Assembly: GCA_028278265.1 (NCBI GenBank)
Contig: JANQET010000512.1
Coordinates: 1-45,650, forward strand
Reading direction: 5' to 3'
DNA length: 45,650 bases
DNA from: Myxococcota bacterium
GTDB taxonomy: Bacteria > Myxococcota_A > Polyangia > JAAYKL01
The notes beneath the pieces were generated by a model that did not search any database, was not told the DNA's origin, and saw nothing but the letters and a program-made list of their open reading frames with translations. Of this stretch, positions 8,816 through 17,337 are shown piece by piece. How positions within the stretch are numbered: the first letter of the stretch is position 1; each line of letters opens with the position of its first letter. Position numbers and translations under genes: made by a program.

Positions 8816-10930
8816 TTGAACCGACCGTTTGAGCTGGCGGCGTTTGGTCGAGTCGATTTGGACGGCACTCACCGGGCGGTGATCGAGTCGAGTCATCCGG
8901 ATTTCGCCTCTTCCCCGGGAACCGACGGGACAGTCTACCTGAAATTGACGTTCAACGGCCGTTCGTGCGGCTGTCTGCTGGCCAAGGTGGTCGCCGGGGA
9001 GGAGAACCGGGTCTACCTGGATCGGTTCAAACAGTGGCATCTGAACGTCGAAGACGGACAACCGATTGCCGTCGAGCAATTCACACCGCGCCCCTGCACA
9101 CGTCTCGCCCTGCGGGTGCCGTCAGATTTCTCCGAGCGGGATGCGATTCGGTTCATCGGCAAACCGATCAGCCAAAACGAACGCACGGCGTTGTTTAGTT
9201 TCAGCGGTCAGACCAGGCCGATGGTGGTCACCGCGGTCAGCCCCGAGGAGATTGTGCTGGTCTCCTCTGAGACCGAAATCACCACCACCGCGCTGCAAGC
9301 CCAAGGAGCACCGACCACCTATCGGGACATCGGTGGGCTTCGGCGAGAGGTGACCCTGATTCGGGAAGTGATCGAATATCCGATTCGCTACCCCGATGTG
9401 TTCAAACACCTGGGGGTGACACCGCCCAAAGGCATCATTCTTCACGGACCGCCGGGAACCGGCAAAACCCTGATCGCCAAGGCGCTGGCCAATGAGGTCG
9501 GGGCCCAATTCTATGCCATCAGCGGGCCCGAGATATACTCCAAATGGTACGGCAAATCCGAAGAGACCCTGCGCAACCTATTTGAAGAGGCGGTCAAACA
9601 CGCCCCGTCGATCGTGGTCATCGACGAGCTCGACGCCCTGGTCCCCCGGCGCGAGACGACCCACGGCGACCAGGAGCAGCGAATCGTGGCCACTTTTCTG
9701 GCCCAGATGGACGGATTAAAAGAGCTCAAGGACGTGGTCGTCGTGGGCACCACCAACCGGATCGACGCCATCGACCCGGCGTTGCGCCGCGGTGGCCGGT
9801 TCGAGTACGAGGTGAACATCTCGGTCCCCGACGCCGCTGGACGCAAGCAGATCCTCGAGATCCACACCCGACAAATGCCCCTGAGCGACGAGGTTGAACT
9901 GGAGCGGATCGCAGAGGAGACGACCGGCTATGTGGGGGCTGACCTGGCCTCCCTTTGTCGCGAATCGGCATACAATGCATTGCGCCGGGCGATCGCGGCG
10001 CGCGCCGCTGACGGACAGGCGCTCGACCTTGGGGAACAGATAACGATCGGTCAGTCGGATTTCGACGCCGCGGTGGCGACCGTGCCCCCGTCCGCAGCCA
10101 AAGAGTTCGCCTTTGAGATCCCCAAAATCACCTGGGACGATGTGGGCGGGATGAGCCAGATCAAACAGCTCCTCACCGAGAACATCTCGTTTGCGATCAA
10201 ACGCCAGCAGGCCTTTGTCAAAGCCGGCGTCAAACCGGCATCCGGGGTCTTGCTCCACGGACCGTCGGGGACGGGCAAGACGCTGCTGGCCCAAGCGGTG
10301 GCCCACGAATGCAATGCATCGTTTATCGCAATCAAGGGACCCCAACTCCGCTCCAAGTGGACCGGTACGGCCGAGGAGAAGATCCGCACCATCTTCAAAA
10401 AAGCGCGCACGCTCTCCCCGTGCGTCATCTTCTTCGACGAAATCGACGCCACCGTCCCCTTGCGCGGGCGGGACATCACCGGCTACACCGATTCGATCAC
10501 CAACCAGATCCTCTCGGAGATGGACGGCATCGAGAGCGGTAAGGGACTTTTCGTGCTCGGCGCGACCAACAAGCTCCGAGCGCTCGACCCGGCCCTACTC
10601 AGGCCGGGCAGATTTGACCACGTCATCGAAGTTCCCCTGCCGGATCTGGCCTCCAGGCGCGCGATTCTGGCCGTACACACCAAGCGCAAGACGTTGCATC
10701 CCGAAGTGGACCTGAATCAGTGGGCCGGTGACACGGAGGGGCTGTCCGGCGCGGATATCGCCGAAATCTGTCGGGGGGCGGCGTGGATGGCCCTGCGAGA
10801 GGCCGGGTTCGATGCCGACGAGGTGGTGTTGACCACAGCCCATTTTCAGGCCAGCTCGAAAAGCGTGACAGAGCGCCTCGCGTACGTTCGCCAGGCCGAG
10901 GCTTCCGTTGATGGGTCAAACGAAAGGTAA
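8816..10930 (+). CDS. CDC48/p97-type double AAA ATPase
   Basis: Two-ring AAA unfoldase of 704 residues. The N-terminal part (about 1-170) resembles a CDC48 substrate-binding domain. D1 has Walker A GPPGTGKT at 211-218 and Walker B ending in Glu271; D2 has GPSGTGKT at 482-489 and Walker B ending in Glu542. Both rings keep arginine-finger regions (LRRGGRF, LLRPGRF). The frame extends upstream to a TTG at 8744, but the TTG at 8816 has GAGGAG six to seven bases before it and is preferred. It is the first gene of an operon with a vWA-like membrane protein, an Hsp70 and a J-like TPR protein; the next gene starts 3 bases after its stop. A role in unfolding or disassembling proteins is inferred from the family. 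Confidence 0.92.
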   Translation: MNRPFELAAFGRVDLDGTHRAVIESSHPDFASSPGTDGTVYLKLTFNGRSCGCLLAKVVAGEENRVYLDRFKQWHLNVEDGQPIAVEQFTPRPCTRLALRVPSDFSERDAIRFIGKPISQNERTALFSFSGQTRPMVVTAVSPEEIVLVSSETEITTTALQAQGAPTTYRDIGGLRREVTLIREVIEYPIRYPDVFKHLGVTPPKGIILHGPPGTGKTLIAKALANEVGAQFYAISGPEIYSKWYGKSEETLRNLFEEAVKHAPSIVVIDELDALVPRRETTHGDQEQRIVATFLAQMDGLKELKDVVVVGTTNRIDAIDPALRRGGRFEYEVNISVPDAAGRKQILEIHTRQMPLSDEVELERIAEETTGYVGADLASLCRESAYNALRRAIAARAADGQALDLGEQITIGQSDFDAAVATVPPSAAKEFAFEIPKITWDDVGGMSQIKQLLTENISFAIKRQQAFVKAGVKPASGVLLHGPSGTGKTLLAQAVAHECNASFIAIKGPQLRSKWTGTAEEKIRTIFKKARTLSPCVIFFDEIDATVPLRGRDITGYTDSITNQILSEMDGIESGKGLFVLGATNKLRALDPALLRPGRFDHVIEVPLPDLASRRAILAVHTKRKTLHPEVDLNQWAGDTEGLSGADIAEICRGAAWMALREAGFDADEVVLTTAHFQASSKSVTERLAYVRQAEASVDGSNER

Positions 10931-10933
10931 CCC

Positions 10934-12415
10934 GTGCGTTCGATACTCTACTTGATTCTGCTGGGAACGCTCCTCGCCCCTCACGGGGTGCGGGCCGCTA
11001 CGACCGAGGAGGAGACGCTCGATCTGATGCTGCTCATCGATCCGGCTGCGTTTGCCAATGAGCTGAGCCGGATCTCCCTCGACGGGTTTCTCGCCGACAT
11101 CGACGATGCCCACCGTGTGGGGGTGATCGCCCTTGGAGAGCAAGCTCATCCGGTGGCCGATCTCGCTCCGGCTGCCCAATTGAACGACCGGGAGTTCTTC
11201 AAAAAAAATCTCAAGAGGGTGACCCTCGAGTCGAGCTGCAAAAATCTGAACGGGGCGCTCACCACAGCACTCAAACAGTTGCTCGCCCAGCGGCGCGAGC
11301 ACACCTTCCAGGCCATCGCGGTGCTCAGCAACGGACCGTACTGCGCGCCCGATGCGGCGCCGGGTGCAGGCACCGGCAGCCGCGATACGTCATCGGACGG
11401 GGACGGCGACCTGTTGGTCACGTTGAAGTACCACAAAATTCCGATCTACGGGATCGCCCTGGGGCGGGGGAACCAGGAGGCTCTGAGACCATTCACCGTG
11501 CAGACCGGGGGTCGACTCCTCGCGGTTGAGCTCAACGACAACCTCTACGATGTTCTGGTCACAGTATACGGTCACCTTCAACACCTCGGGGCATCTACGG
11601 CGCCTTTGCCCGGGAAATCGACGACCGGCGGTCAATCCCGCGAAGAGGTCATCGCGGTGCGCTTCGCTCTGGAAAAAGAGTTGGAAAAGGCCTCTGCCGA
11701 GCGCACGGCAATGATGCAACGGTTGAAAGCCATCGCCCAAGAGCGGACCACCATGGCGGGACCGGACTGGCGCCTGCTGGGGGTCGGATTGGTCACACTG
11801 GTCATCCTGGGATTGCTGGCCGTTCAACTGTACAAGCTCTCTTCCCGCATGACCGACGATCCCCGCTCGGGCAAGCCCATCCCGGGCGAAGGGCGTGAGA
11901 CGACTACGTTCTCGAATTTGAAGCTGAGCGCCAGCCGCCTCTCCCACGATATCAAAAAAATCGAACAGCGATCCCGCGACCTGAACCTGGACCTGGAGGA
12001 TTTCGGCATCGATGTTTGGGAAACGCAAAATCGCTTTGAGAGCGACTACGCCAAAGTGGTAGGGAGTGTCTTTTTGTTGCTCGATCACCTCGCCGCTCAG
12101 GCCAAAGAGGGAGAAGAGGGCAAAGAGGCGAAATGGATGCGACAGAAACTCGAAAAACTGCTCGCAGACGAACGAATCGAACCGATTGCCGCGGCTCCGG
12201 GCGATCCATTCGACAGCAAGGTGCACAACAACGCGGGCGATCAGGCGAGCGCGTTTCCCCCGGGTACCATCGTCGAGGTGGTTCGCCAAGGGTTTGTCAG
12301 GCGCCCCCGGGGCACATCCCTCGAAGACGCGCCGAACCCCGGTGATCCCCCCGGAAAACAGGCCGCCAGCGGCGAGATCCTCAGACAAACCGAAGTCATT
12401 GTCAGCCGAAGCTGA
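10934..12415 (+). CDS. membrane protein with degenerate vWA-like domain
   Basis: Protein of 493 residues with a GTG start 3 bases after the AAA ATPase stop. Residues 1-21 look like a signal peptide ending VRA. Residues about 28-230 resemble a von Willebrand A fold: LDLMLLID, an alternating strand/helix pattern, and AIAVLSNG. The metal-binding DxSxS is replaced by D36-P-A-A-F, so the MIDAS site appears lost. A coiled-coil-like stretch leads to one transmembrane helix at about 281-300, then about 190 charged, helical residues. The predicted topology puts the vWA-like part outside and the tail in the cytoplasm, where the AAA and Hsp70 partners would be. I do not recognise a named family; partner role is inferred from the operon. 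Confidence 0.75.
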   Translation: MRSILYLILLGTLLAPHGVRAATTEEETLDLMLLIDPAAFANELSRISLDGFLADIDDAHRVGVIALGEQAHPVADLAPAAQLNDREFFKKNLKRVTLESSCKNLNGALTTALKQLLAQRREHTFQAIAVLSNGPYCAPDAAPGAGTGSRDTSSDGDGDLLVTLKYHKIPIYGIALGRGNQEALRPFTVQTGGRLLAVELNDNLYDVLVTVYGHLQHLGASTAPLPGKSTTGGQSREEVIAVRFALEKELEKASAERTAMMQRLKAIAQERTTMAGPDWRLLGVGLVTLVILGLLAVQLYKLSSRMTDDPRSGKPIPGEGRETTTFSNLKLSASRLSHDIKKIEQRSRDLNLDLEDFGIDVWETQNRFESDYAKVVGSVFLLLDHLAAQAKEGEEGKEAKWMRQKLEKLLADERIEPIAAAPGDPFDSKVHNNAGDQASAFPPGTIVEVVRQGFVRRPRGTSLEDAPNPGDPPGKQAASGEILRQTEVIVSRS

Positions 12416-12447
12416 TTTCACCCGGAGAGGAACACAAGGAGAACCAG

Positions 12448-14409
12448 ATGGGCAAGGCAATTGGAATCGACCTCGGTACCTACAACTCGGCCGCTGCGGT
12501 GGCCCTCGGTCGAAACCGGGTGGCGATGATCGAGAGCAAGCACGGCCGAACCCTGTACGGCAAGCACTTCCCGTCCTTCGTTTTGTTCGACCACTACGGC
12601 AAAAAACAGCTCATCGGACAGCGGGCACGGGAAGAGCTCAGCATCAACCCCCAGCTCGTGGTGTGGGGGGTCAAGCGCCTGATCGGGCTCTCGTACAAGA
12701 CCGCCGAGGAGACCGGTGAGCTCGACCGGTTTGCCTACGACATCGAAGAGGGTCCGGGAGGGGGCATCCTGATCAAGGTCGGCGAGGAACGGTACACCCC
12801 TTCGCATATTTTTGAAATCATTCTCTCGGAGATCAAGGCCGACGCGGAAAACCCCAAGGTCAACCCGTTGTTGGGCAGCAAGGTGGACAAGGCGATTATC
12901 TCCATCCCCGCGTACTACAAGGCCACTCGCACGGCACCGCTGATCGAGGCGGCCAAGCGGGCCGGGTTCGACGAAGTGGACACCATTGCCGAACCGACCG
13001 CGGCGGCGATGCACTACTGTCTCGATATCGAAGAGGAGGCCAACCTGTTCACCTTCGATATCGGCGCGGGCACACTCGACGTGACCGTGATGCTGGTGGT
13101 CCAAGAAGAGGGGGAGCTCGTCCCCGGGGAGCTGTGCACCTCAGGGCACGAATCCCTGGGGGGCATCGATATGGATGATGCGCTGATCGCCCACATCATC
13201 GACAAGCACCAGCTGAGCCACGTCACCGAAGATCCGGCGTTGATGGCCATTCTCAAGGCAGAGGTGGAGAAGACCAAGATCAAGCTCTCCTCGCGTCTGA
13301 CCGCGTCGCTCGACATTCCCGGTGGGGAGACGGTCGATATTGCCCGCGGGGAGCTGGAAGAGGTGCTCGCCCCGTTGCTCGAAAAATGCCGCGGACCGAT
13401 TCGCATTGCTCTACAGCAGGCTGGGATCGGCGCGGCCGATTTGGATCACGTGCTGTTTGTCGGCGGTCCGACCAACATGCCGTGCATCCGCCGGGTGGTC
13501 GAGGATGAGCTGGCCAATAGCGGGGCACAAAAACCGCTGCTCCACACCATCCGGACCATCCAGACCGAGGGGATGCCCGTCGATCCGATGGAGTGCGTGG
13601 CCAAGGGAGCCAGCCTCAAAGCGGGCAATATCATCGAGCCGGTGGGCAAGGTGATTGCCGAAGGGTACGGCACGATCTACGGCACCTCCGGTGAGCTGCC
13701 CGACTACTACGTTTCGATCATCAACGAGAACACCAACTATCCGATTTCCGGCAGCGCGGTGATCTGCCACAAAAATGCCGAGGATTTGGAGATCCCCGTC
13801 CCCCTGGTGGCCAAACGACCGGATCCGGAGCAATCCACTCCGGAACAATTGGTCTACAGCTACGAATACATCGGCGACTACACCCTCTCCATCACCCCAA
13901 CGGGCAAAAACCCGACCGTCGATATTCAACTCCAGGTCACCGACGACAAGCGTATCGTGGCCACCTTCGTTCAGTCACAGACCCGTCAACAGGTGCGATT
14001 CGAAGGGCTCGACATGCTCCAGGGACAACAGATCCTGCTGCAGGAAGAGACACCGCCGGACACCTGGGCCTCCCAGGAAATCGGCCTCTACGAAGATTCG
14101 CTCAATTACCAGCAGGGCCGCTGGACCAAAAAGCATCTCGAACACCATCTGCACGTGGCCGAGGAGGCGTTGGCCCTGGCCCACGATGTGGAGCACCCCA
14201 AGGTGAAGGCCGCGGTCGAATCGATGACCCGGGTCACCGAAGCGGCGGTGGCCGAGGATCTGGGCAACGCCAACCAGCACTGCCCCAACGTGGCCAACCG
14301 CATCAAGGAGCTGTTGGACATCCTGCGCCAACCGGGAATCGATCGCATCACCTCCGAGGATTTCGTGCGCTACACGCGACAGTTGGTGGAAATCGCCAAG
14401 ACGGGATAG
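12448..14409 (+). CDS. Hsp70/DnaK-family chaperone, divergent
   Basis: Hsp70-type protein of 653 residues. Actin-fold ATPase motifs are present: GIDLGTYNSA near residue 6, FDIGAGTLDVTV at 203-214, and VGGPTNMP at 338. The part after about residue 390 resembles a substrate-binding beta domain and helical lid but diverges from canonical DnaK, and there is no EEVD-like tail. The start ATG has AAGGAGA about 6 bases upstream. No GrpE gene is nearby. It lies between the vWA-like protein and the J-like TPR protein, so this is probably a dedicated, not a housekeeping, Hsp70. Client and partners are unknown. Confidence 0.9.
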   Translation: MGKAIGIDLGTYNSAAAVALGRNRVAMIESKHGRTLYGKHFPSFVLFDHYGKKQLIGQRAREELSINPQLVVWGVKRLIGLSYKTAEETGELDRFAYDIEEGPGGGILIKVGEERYTPSHIFEIILSEIKADAENPKVNPLLGSKVDKAIISIPAYYKATRTAPLIEAAKRAGFDEVDTIAEPTAAAMHYCLDIEEEANLFTFDIGAGTLDVTVMLVVQEEGELVPGELCTSGHESLGGIDMDDALIAHIIDKHQLSHVTEDPALMAILKAEVEKTKIKLSSRLTASLDIPGGETVDIARGELEEVLAPLLEKCRGPIRIALQQAGIGAADLDHVLFVGGPTNMPCIRRVVEDELANSGAQKPLLHTIRTIQTEGMPVDPMECVAKGASLKAGNIIEPVGKVIAEGYGTIYGTSGELPDYYVSIINENTNYPISGSAVICHKNAEDLEIPVPLVAKRPDPEQSTPEQLVYSYEYIGDYTLSITPTGKNPTVDIQLQVTDDKRIVATFVQSQTRQQVRFEGLDMLQGQQILLQEETPPDTWASQEIGLYEDSLNYQQGRWTKKHLEHHLHVAEEALALAHDVEHPKVKAAVESMTRVTEAAVAEDLGNANQHCPNVANRIKELLDILRQPGIDRITSEDFVRYTRQLVEIAKTG

Positions 14410-14412
14410 GCG

Positions 14413-15072
14413 ATGGGCTTCGAGGAGGGACAGGGGATCATCGAAGCGGTGATGTACGGACGGTACGAGGAGGCGCTGGGGGTCCCCCCTTTCGAAGATC
14501 GATCGGTTGTCAACCGCCGGCACATTCAACTGTTGGCCCGCTATCGTCCGTACCCCGACGTGGTCGAATCCCTCAACAAGGCCAAGAACGCGATCATCAA
14601 CGAACCCCGGGCTCAGGCGGGACGGCGATTTTTCGCCCAGGGCAGGGATGCCGAGGCGCTGCGGGCGCTTGAGGAAGAGGCGACGCGAAAACCGACGGCA
14701 GAGGACTTTCACTTGATCGGTCAAATCCTGACCAAACTCAACCGAAACCACGACGCCGTCGCCAAATTCGAAAAAGCGGTCGAGCTGAGAGGAGCCGCGA
14801 TCGACTACGCCGGATTGGGCAACGCCTACACCCGCATCGACGAGCACGAGCAGGCGCGCGCCTGCTTGGAGCGAGCGCTGAAAATGCGAGGCCACGCTGT
14901 TGACTACCAATCTCTGGGCCGGGTGTACTATCAACTCGGGCGCTATATCGACGCCCATCGCATGCTCGGTGAGGCGGTCAAACGGGATCACACCACCGAC
15001 TACCGCTTGTTGAAACGGTGCCGATCGTTGGCCTTCAGACAGCGGATAAAACACTGGTTGAACGGTCGGTAA
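14413..15072 (+). CDS. TPR protein with N-terminal degenerate J-like domain
   Basis: Protein of 219 residues starting 3 bases after the Hsp70 stop. Residues about 18-73 look like a J domain: a YEEALGV start, a basic helix II (RRHIQLLARY), then RPYPD where HPD is expected, then LNKAKNAI and an R-x(4)-RRF end like the J helix III/IV region. The histidine of HPD is missing, so normal stimulation of Hsp70 ATPase is doubtful. Residues about 75-200 form at least three tetratricopeptide repeats. A co-chaperone or adaptor for the neighbouring Hsp70 is likely from position and architecture, but not proven. It is the last gene of the operon. Confidence 0.82.
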   Translation: MGFEEGQGIIEAVMYGRYEEALGVPPFEDRSVVNRRHIQLLARYRPYPDVVESLNKAKNAIINEPRAQAGRRFFAQGRDAEALRALEEEATRKPTAEDFHLIGQILTKLNRNHDAVAKFEKAVELRGAAIDYAGLGNAYTRIDEHEQARACLERALKMRGHAVDYQSLGRVYYQLGRYIDAHRMLGEAVKRDHTTDYRLLKRCRSLAFRQRIKHWLNGR

Positions 15073-15317
15073 ATCGCGCTATTTTCATTGAACTATTTTG
15101 ACGGTTCGAATCGATTGGATCGACCGCCATCCCGACCTGTGAAGACCCCTACGAGTGTCTTCCGATGCAACAGTGCCTGAGTCATGGGTTCCCCTCGGGT
15201 GCGAAGAGGGTGGCGATATCTGCTGCGATCTCTCGTAACCCATCCGCAAATCCTCTTCCGCTGCCGATCCCCCCATTTTTGTGCTACCCTTTTTTCTTCC
15301 CCAAAGGAGGTCTCATG

Positions 15318-15548
15318 ATGAAGCGCTATTGTGTTATCGGCTGTTTCCTCGTCGGGCTGCTGGTCATTTGCGGCTGCGGTGCTTCGGCAAAACAGCTCGA
15401 ACAGACCGACAAGTGTCGGCAACGCTGTCACTTGGACTCGATCGAATGCCTCGAATCGATGGACTGCACCGATGTGAGCGGACAGCTCATCCCCTGCGAA
15501 GATCAATGTGAACGCGCCAGGGTCGAATGCGAGGAACAGTGTTATTGA
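15318..15548 (+). CDS. small Cys-rich lipoprotein, twin CX3CX6C
   Basis: Small secreted protein of 76 residues. I place the start at the second of two adjacent ATGs because AAAGGAGG at 15303-15310 lies 7 bases before it; the first, at 15315, is only 4 bases away. A hydrophobic signal segment ends ICGC, a usable lipobox, so it is probably a lipoprotein. The mature part has eight cysteines spaced CX3C-X6-C-X5-C and, after nine residues, CX3C-X6-C-X3-C, i.e. two related half-modules that could form disulfide-linked helical hairpins. I recognise no family. The 245 bases upstream hold no other gene and no clear promoter. Confidence 0.75.
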   Translation: MKRYCVIGCFLVGLLVICGCGASAKQLEQTDKCRQRCHLDSIECLESMDCTDVSGQLIPCEDQCERARVECEEQCY

Positions 15549-15575
15549 AATCCCATTTTTTCCATTAAGTTTCGA

Positions 15576-15604
15576 TTGACAACAAACAAACTCGCCAGTA
15601 TACA
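15576..15604 (+). promoter_or_regulatory. predicted sigma70-type promoter
   Basis: A perfect -35 box TTGACA (15576-15581) and a -10 box TATACA (15599-15604) are separated by exactly 17 bases. It lies 72 bases before the start of the Asp-rich lipoprotein gene and just after the small Cys-rich lipoprotein. This is the best promoter match in the window. Transcription would begin near 15611. Confidence 0.7.
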
Positions 15605-15676
15605 ATTGCCCTGTTGATTCACAACACGGGGATGACCCTCACAACAAACAACCTTTCAACCATGCGAGATAAAGCT

Positions 15677-16498
15677 ATGAAAATTGGGCACTTAATGTTT
15701 TTGGTCGTGGGACTCTTTGTCGTCGGATTTGCATTGAGTCACTGCCAGGGAAACAACAACAACAACGGTAGCGGAGACGCGGACACCGACACCGACACCG
15801 ATTCGGATGGAGATGCTGACGGGGACTCGGACGGGGACTCAGATGGAGACTCCGATGGGGACTCAGATGGAGATTCAGACGGAGACTCGGACGGAGACTC
15901 GGACGGAGACTCGGACGGAGACTCGGACAGCGACTCGGACTCAGACTCGGATAGCGATTCGGACTCGGATTCAGATTCGGATAGCGACTCGGATTCGGAC
16001 AGTGATTCGGACAGCGATTCGGACAGCGATTCCGATGGGGATGCCACCGGAGTCTTTTTCGCCGACGGGGAGCATCACAACAGCTTCATGCACTACCAGT
16101 CGCCCGACATCGAAATCATCGACGATATCCTCACCGTCACCATGAGCGGCGGAGACTTTTCCGCGGTATTCTGGGGCTTTGATGAGACCAATCACACCAC
16201 CGAGGTGAACCTCAGCTCCTACAAGCAGATGAAAATCGAGTACAAATCCGATCAGGACCTGCGCTGTTTCCTCTTCTGGGGCGAGGAGCCCGACGGGTGG
16301 ACCGCAGAGGCGGAGCCCTACTGGACGGATAGCGACGGCGGGATGCAGAAAATTGCGATGGACAAGGCCGATGACTGGCAGACCATCGAGCAGGATGTGG
16401 AGGCCAGTGTCGATCTGGCCAGAACCCGCCAGGTCAGCCTCTCGGCGCCCACCGACGGCACAGTGCTCGAGATCAAAGAAATCACTCTCGTCGAGTAG
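15677..16498 (+). CDS. Asp/Ser-repeat surface lipoprotein with beta-sandwich-like domain
   Basis: Protein of about 273 residues. A signal segment ends in ALSHC; His at -1 is unusual for a lipobox, so lipidation is likely but not certain. Then follow about 90 residues of almost pure Asp, Ser, Gly and Thr in SDGD and SD units, and a C-terminal domain of about 150 residues rich in aromatic and beta-strand patterns, resembling carbohydrate-binding or galactose-binding-like sandwiches. The linker would be extended, highly acidic and possibly Ca2+-binding. A strong promoter lies upstream. The gene's 3' end overlaps the opposite-strand predicted selenoprotein gene by 17 bases. ATG at 15662 is an alternative start. 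Function unknown. Confidence 0.78.
   Translation: MKIGHLMFLVVGLFVVGFALSHCQGNNNNNGSGDADTDTDTDSDGDADGDSDGDSDGDSDGDSDGDSDGDSDGDSDGDSDGDSDSDSDSDSDSDSDSDSDSDSDSDSDSDSDSDSDSDSDGDATGVFFADGEHHNSFMHYQSPDIEIIDDILTVTMSGGDFSAVFWGFDETNHTTEVNLSSYKQMKIEYKSDQDLRCFLFWGEEPDGWTAEAEPYWTDSDGGMQKIAMDKADDWQTIEQDVEASVDLARTRQVSLSAPTDGTVLEIKEITLVE
15775..16043 (+). repeat. Asp/Ser/Gly-coding minisatellite
   Basis: About 270 bases of degenerate GAYKSNGAY-type hexamer and dodecamer repeats, in frame inside the lipoprotein gene. Related tracts occur at 17041-17095, 18460-18530, 20132-20366, 36789-36872 and 40170-40293. Such tracts can change length by slippage or recombine with each other. Confidence 0.85.
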
Positions 16499-17219
16499 AT
16501 TTGCCCTCGATATTGGACCGAATGAATTCCCCCACCCCGTCGGTGAACCAATCGAATCCGTCAAAGATCAGATAGCGATCGATTACCTCACCGCGGCCTG
16601 ACAACAACACACTGTCCGGTGTGCCGGCGACCTGGGTGCCCACCGCCCACTGTTCGGCAAATAGAACGTGAACGTCCATGTTGTCTACTTTGACGGCGTA
16701 CGCCCCGTCGAACATGCCGAAGGGAATATCCTCGGCTCCGGACGGGGGAAAGCAGGGCTCCGTCATGACGCGAATGTTGTCTTCGAGATTGGTGATCGGT
16801 TTGAAATTGGCAAAGACAATTTTGACCTCAATCCCATCTTCACCGTCAAATTCCTCTTGTAATTGTTGAAGAATCCGCAACTGCGGAATCAGCGCATCGA
16901 GGCCCAGTCAGGTGGGGCACCCCACGAACCAAAAGGCGTGGCGACCGGCCAAGTCCCCCACCCGAAACGTCTCCTTGAAGCCGGAGGAGATGGGATTGGC
17001 GTCGATGAACTCGTAGTGGCCGCCCGGATAGCGCTCGTCCGCCGTGTCGGTGTCCCCGTCCCCGTCTGCGTCCCCGTCCGCATCGCCACCTGGTTCACCA
17101 TCATCGAATGGGATATCGTCGCACGCCTCATCGCAGGCGATGGGCAGCGTCCCGAGAAGGACGATCATTCCCCACAGTCGGGCCGCAGAACGATCGAGGT
17201 GTCCGGGCATTCGGATCAT
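16482..17219 (-). CDS. predicted selenoprotein: thioredoxin-fold lipoprotein with CxxU motif (in-frame TGA)
   Basis: One frame of 245 codons runs from ATG 17219 (GGGAG 4 bases upstream) to TGA 16482, broken only by TGA at 16908-16910 (codon 104). The part before it has a signal segment ending in PIAC, an Asp-rich linker, then a thioredoxin-like strand ending FWFVGCPT. The TGA therefore falls exactly at the second redox position: Cys101-Pro-Thr-Sec104. The part after it continues the fold: a helix with [11 protein letters not shown], a strand VKIVFANF, and the cis-proline-type TPDSVLL. A hairpin with an AGUU loop follows the TGA. Reading TGA as selenocysteine gives a periplasmic CxxU oxidoreductase. 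A recent nonsense mutation of Cys is the alternative. Confidence 0.78.
16871..16890 (-). promoter_or_regulatory. candidate bacterial SECIS hairpin
   Basis: On the mRNA, nucleotides 18-37 after the UGA form a hairpin: UCCGC pairs with GCGGA around the four-base loop AGUU, extended by two outer pairs across one U-U mismatch. The loop begins 26 nucleotides after the UGA and has G as its second base. Both fit the published bacterial SECIS model (loop about 16-37 nucleotides from UGA, a G in the first two loop positions). Confidence 0.6.
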
Positions 17220-17337
17220 CACTCTCCCAGCCTACCACAAGCCGATGGGATACAAACCGGTATCTTCGCACGACCGCTGAGTGGCCATGGGGCAGCGGAT
17301 TTTGAACGGCCGGGCGTTTTCAGGTAGGGTCGGCAGG

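Noticed and set aside
15775..16043. Possible CRISPR-like array
   Set aside because: There are no unique spacers; the repeats are short, degenerate, in frame, and encode an acidic linker.
16908..16910. Simple pseudogene by nonsense mutation
   Set aside because: Possible, but less likely: no other frameshift or stop exists, the downstream fold is intact, the TGA is at a redox position and a SECIS-like hairpin follows. Kept as the alternative explanation.
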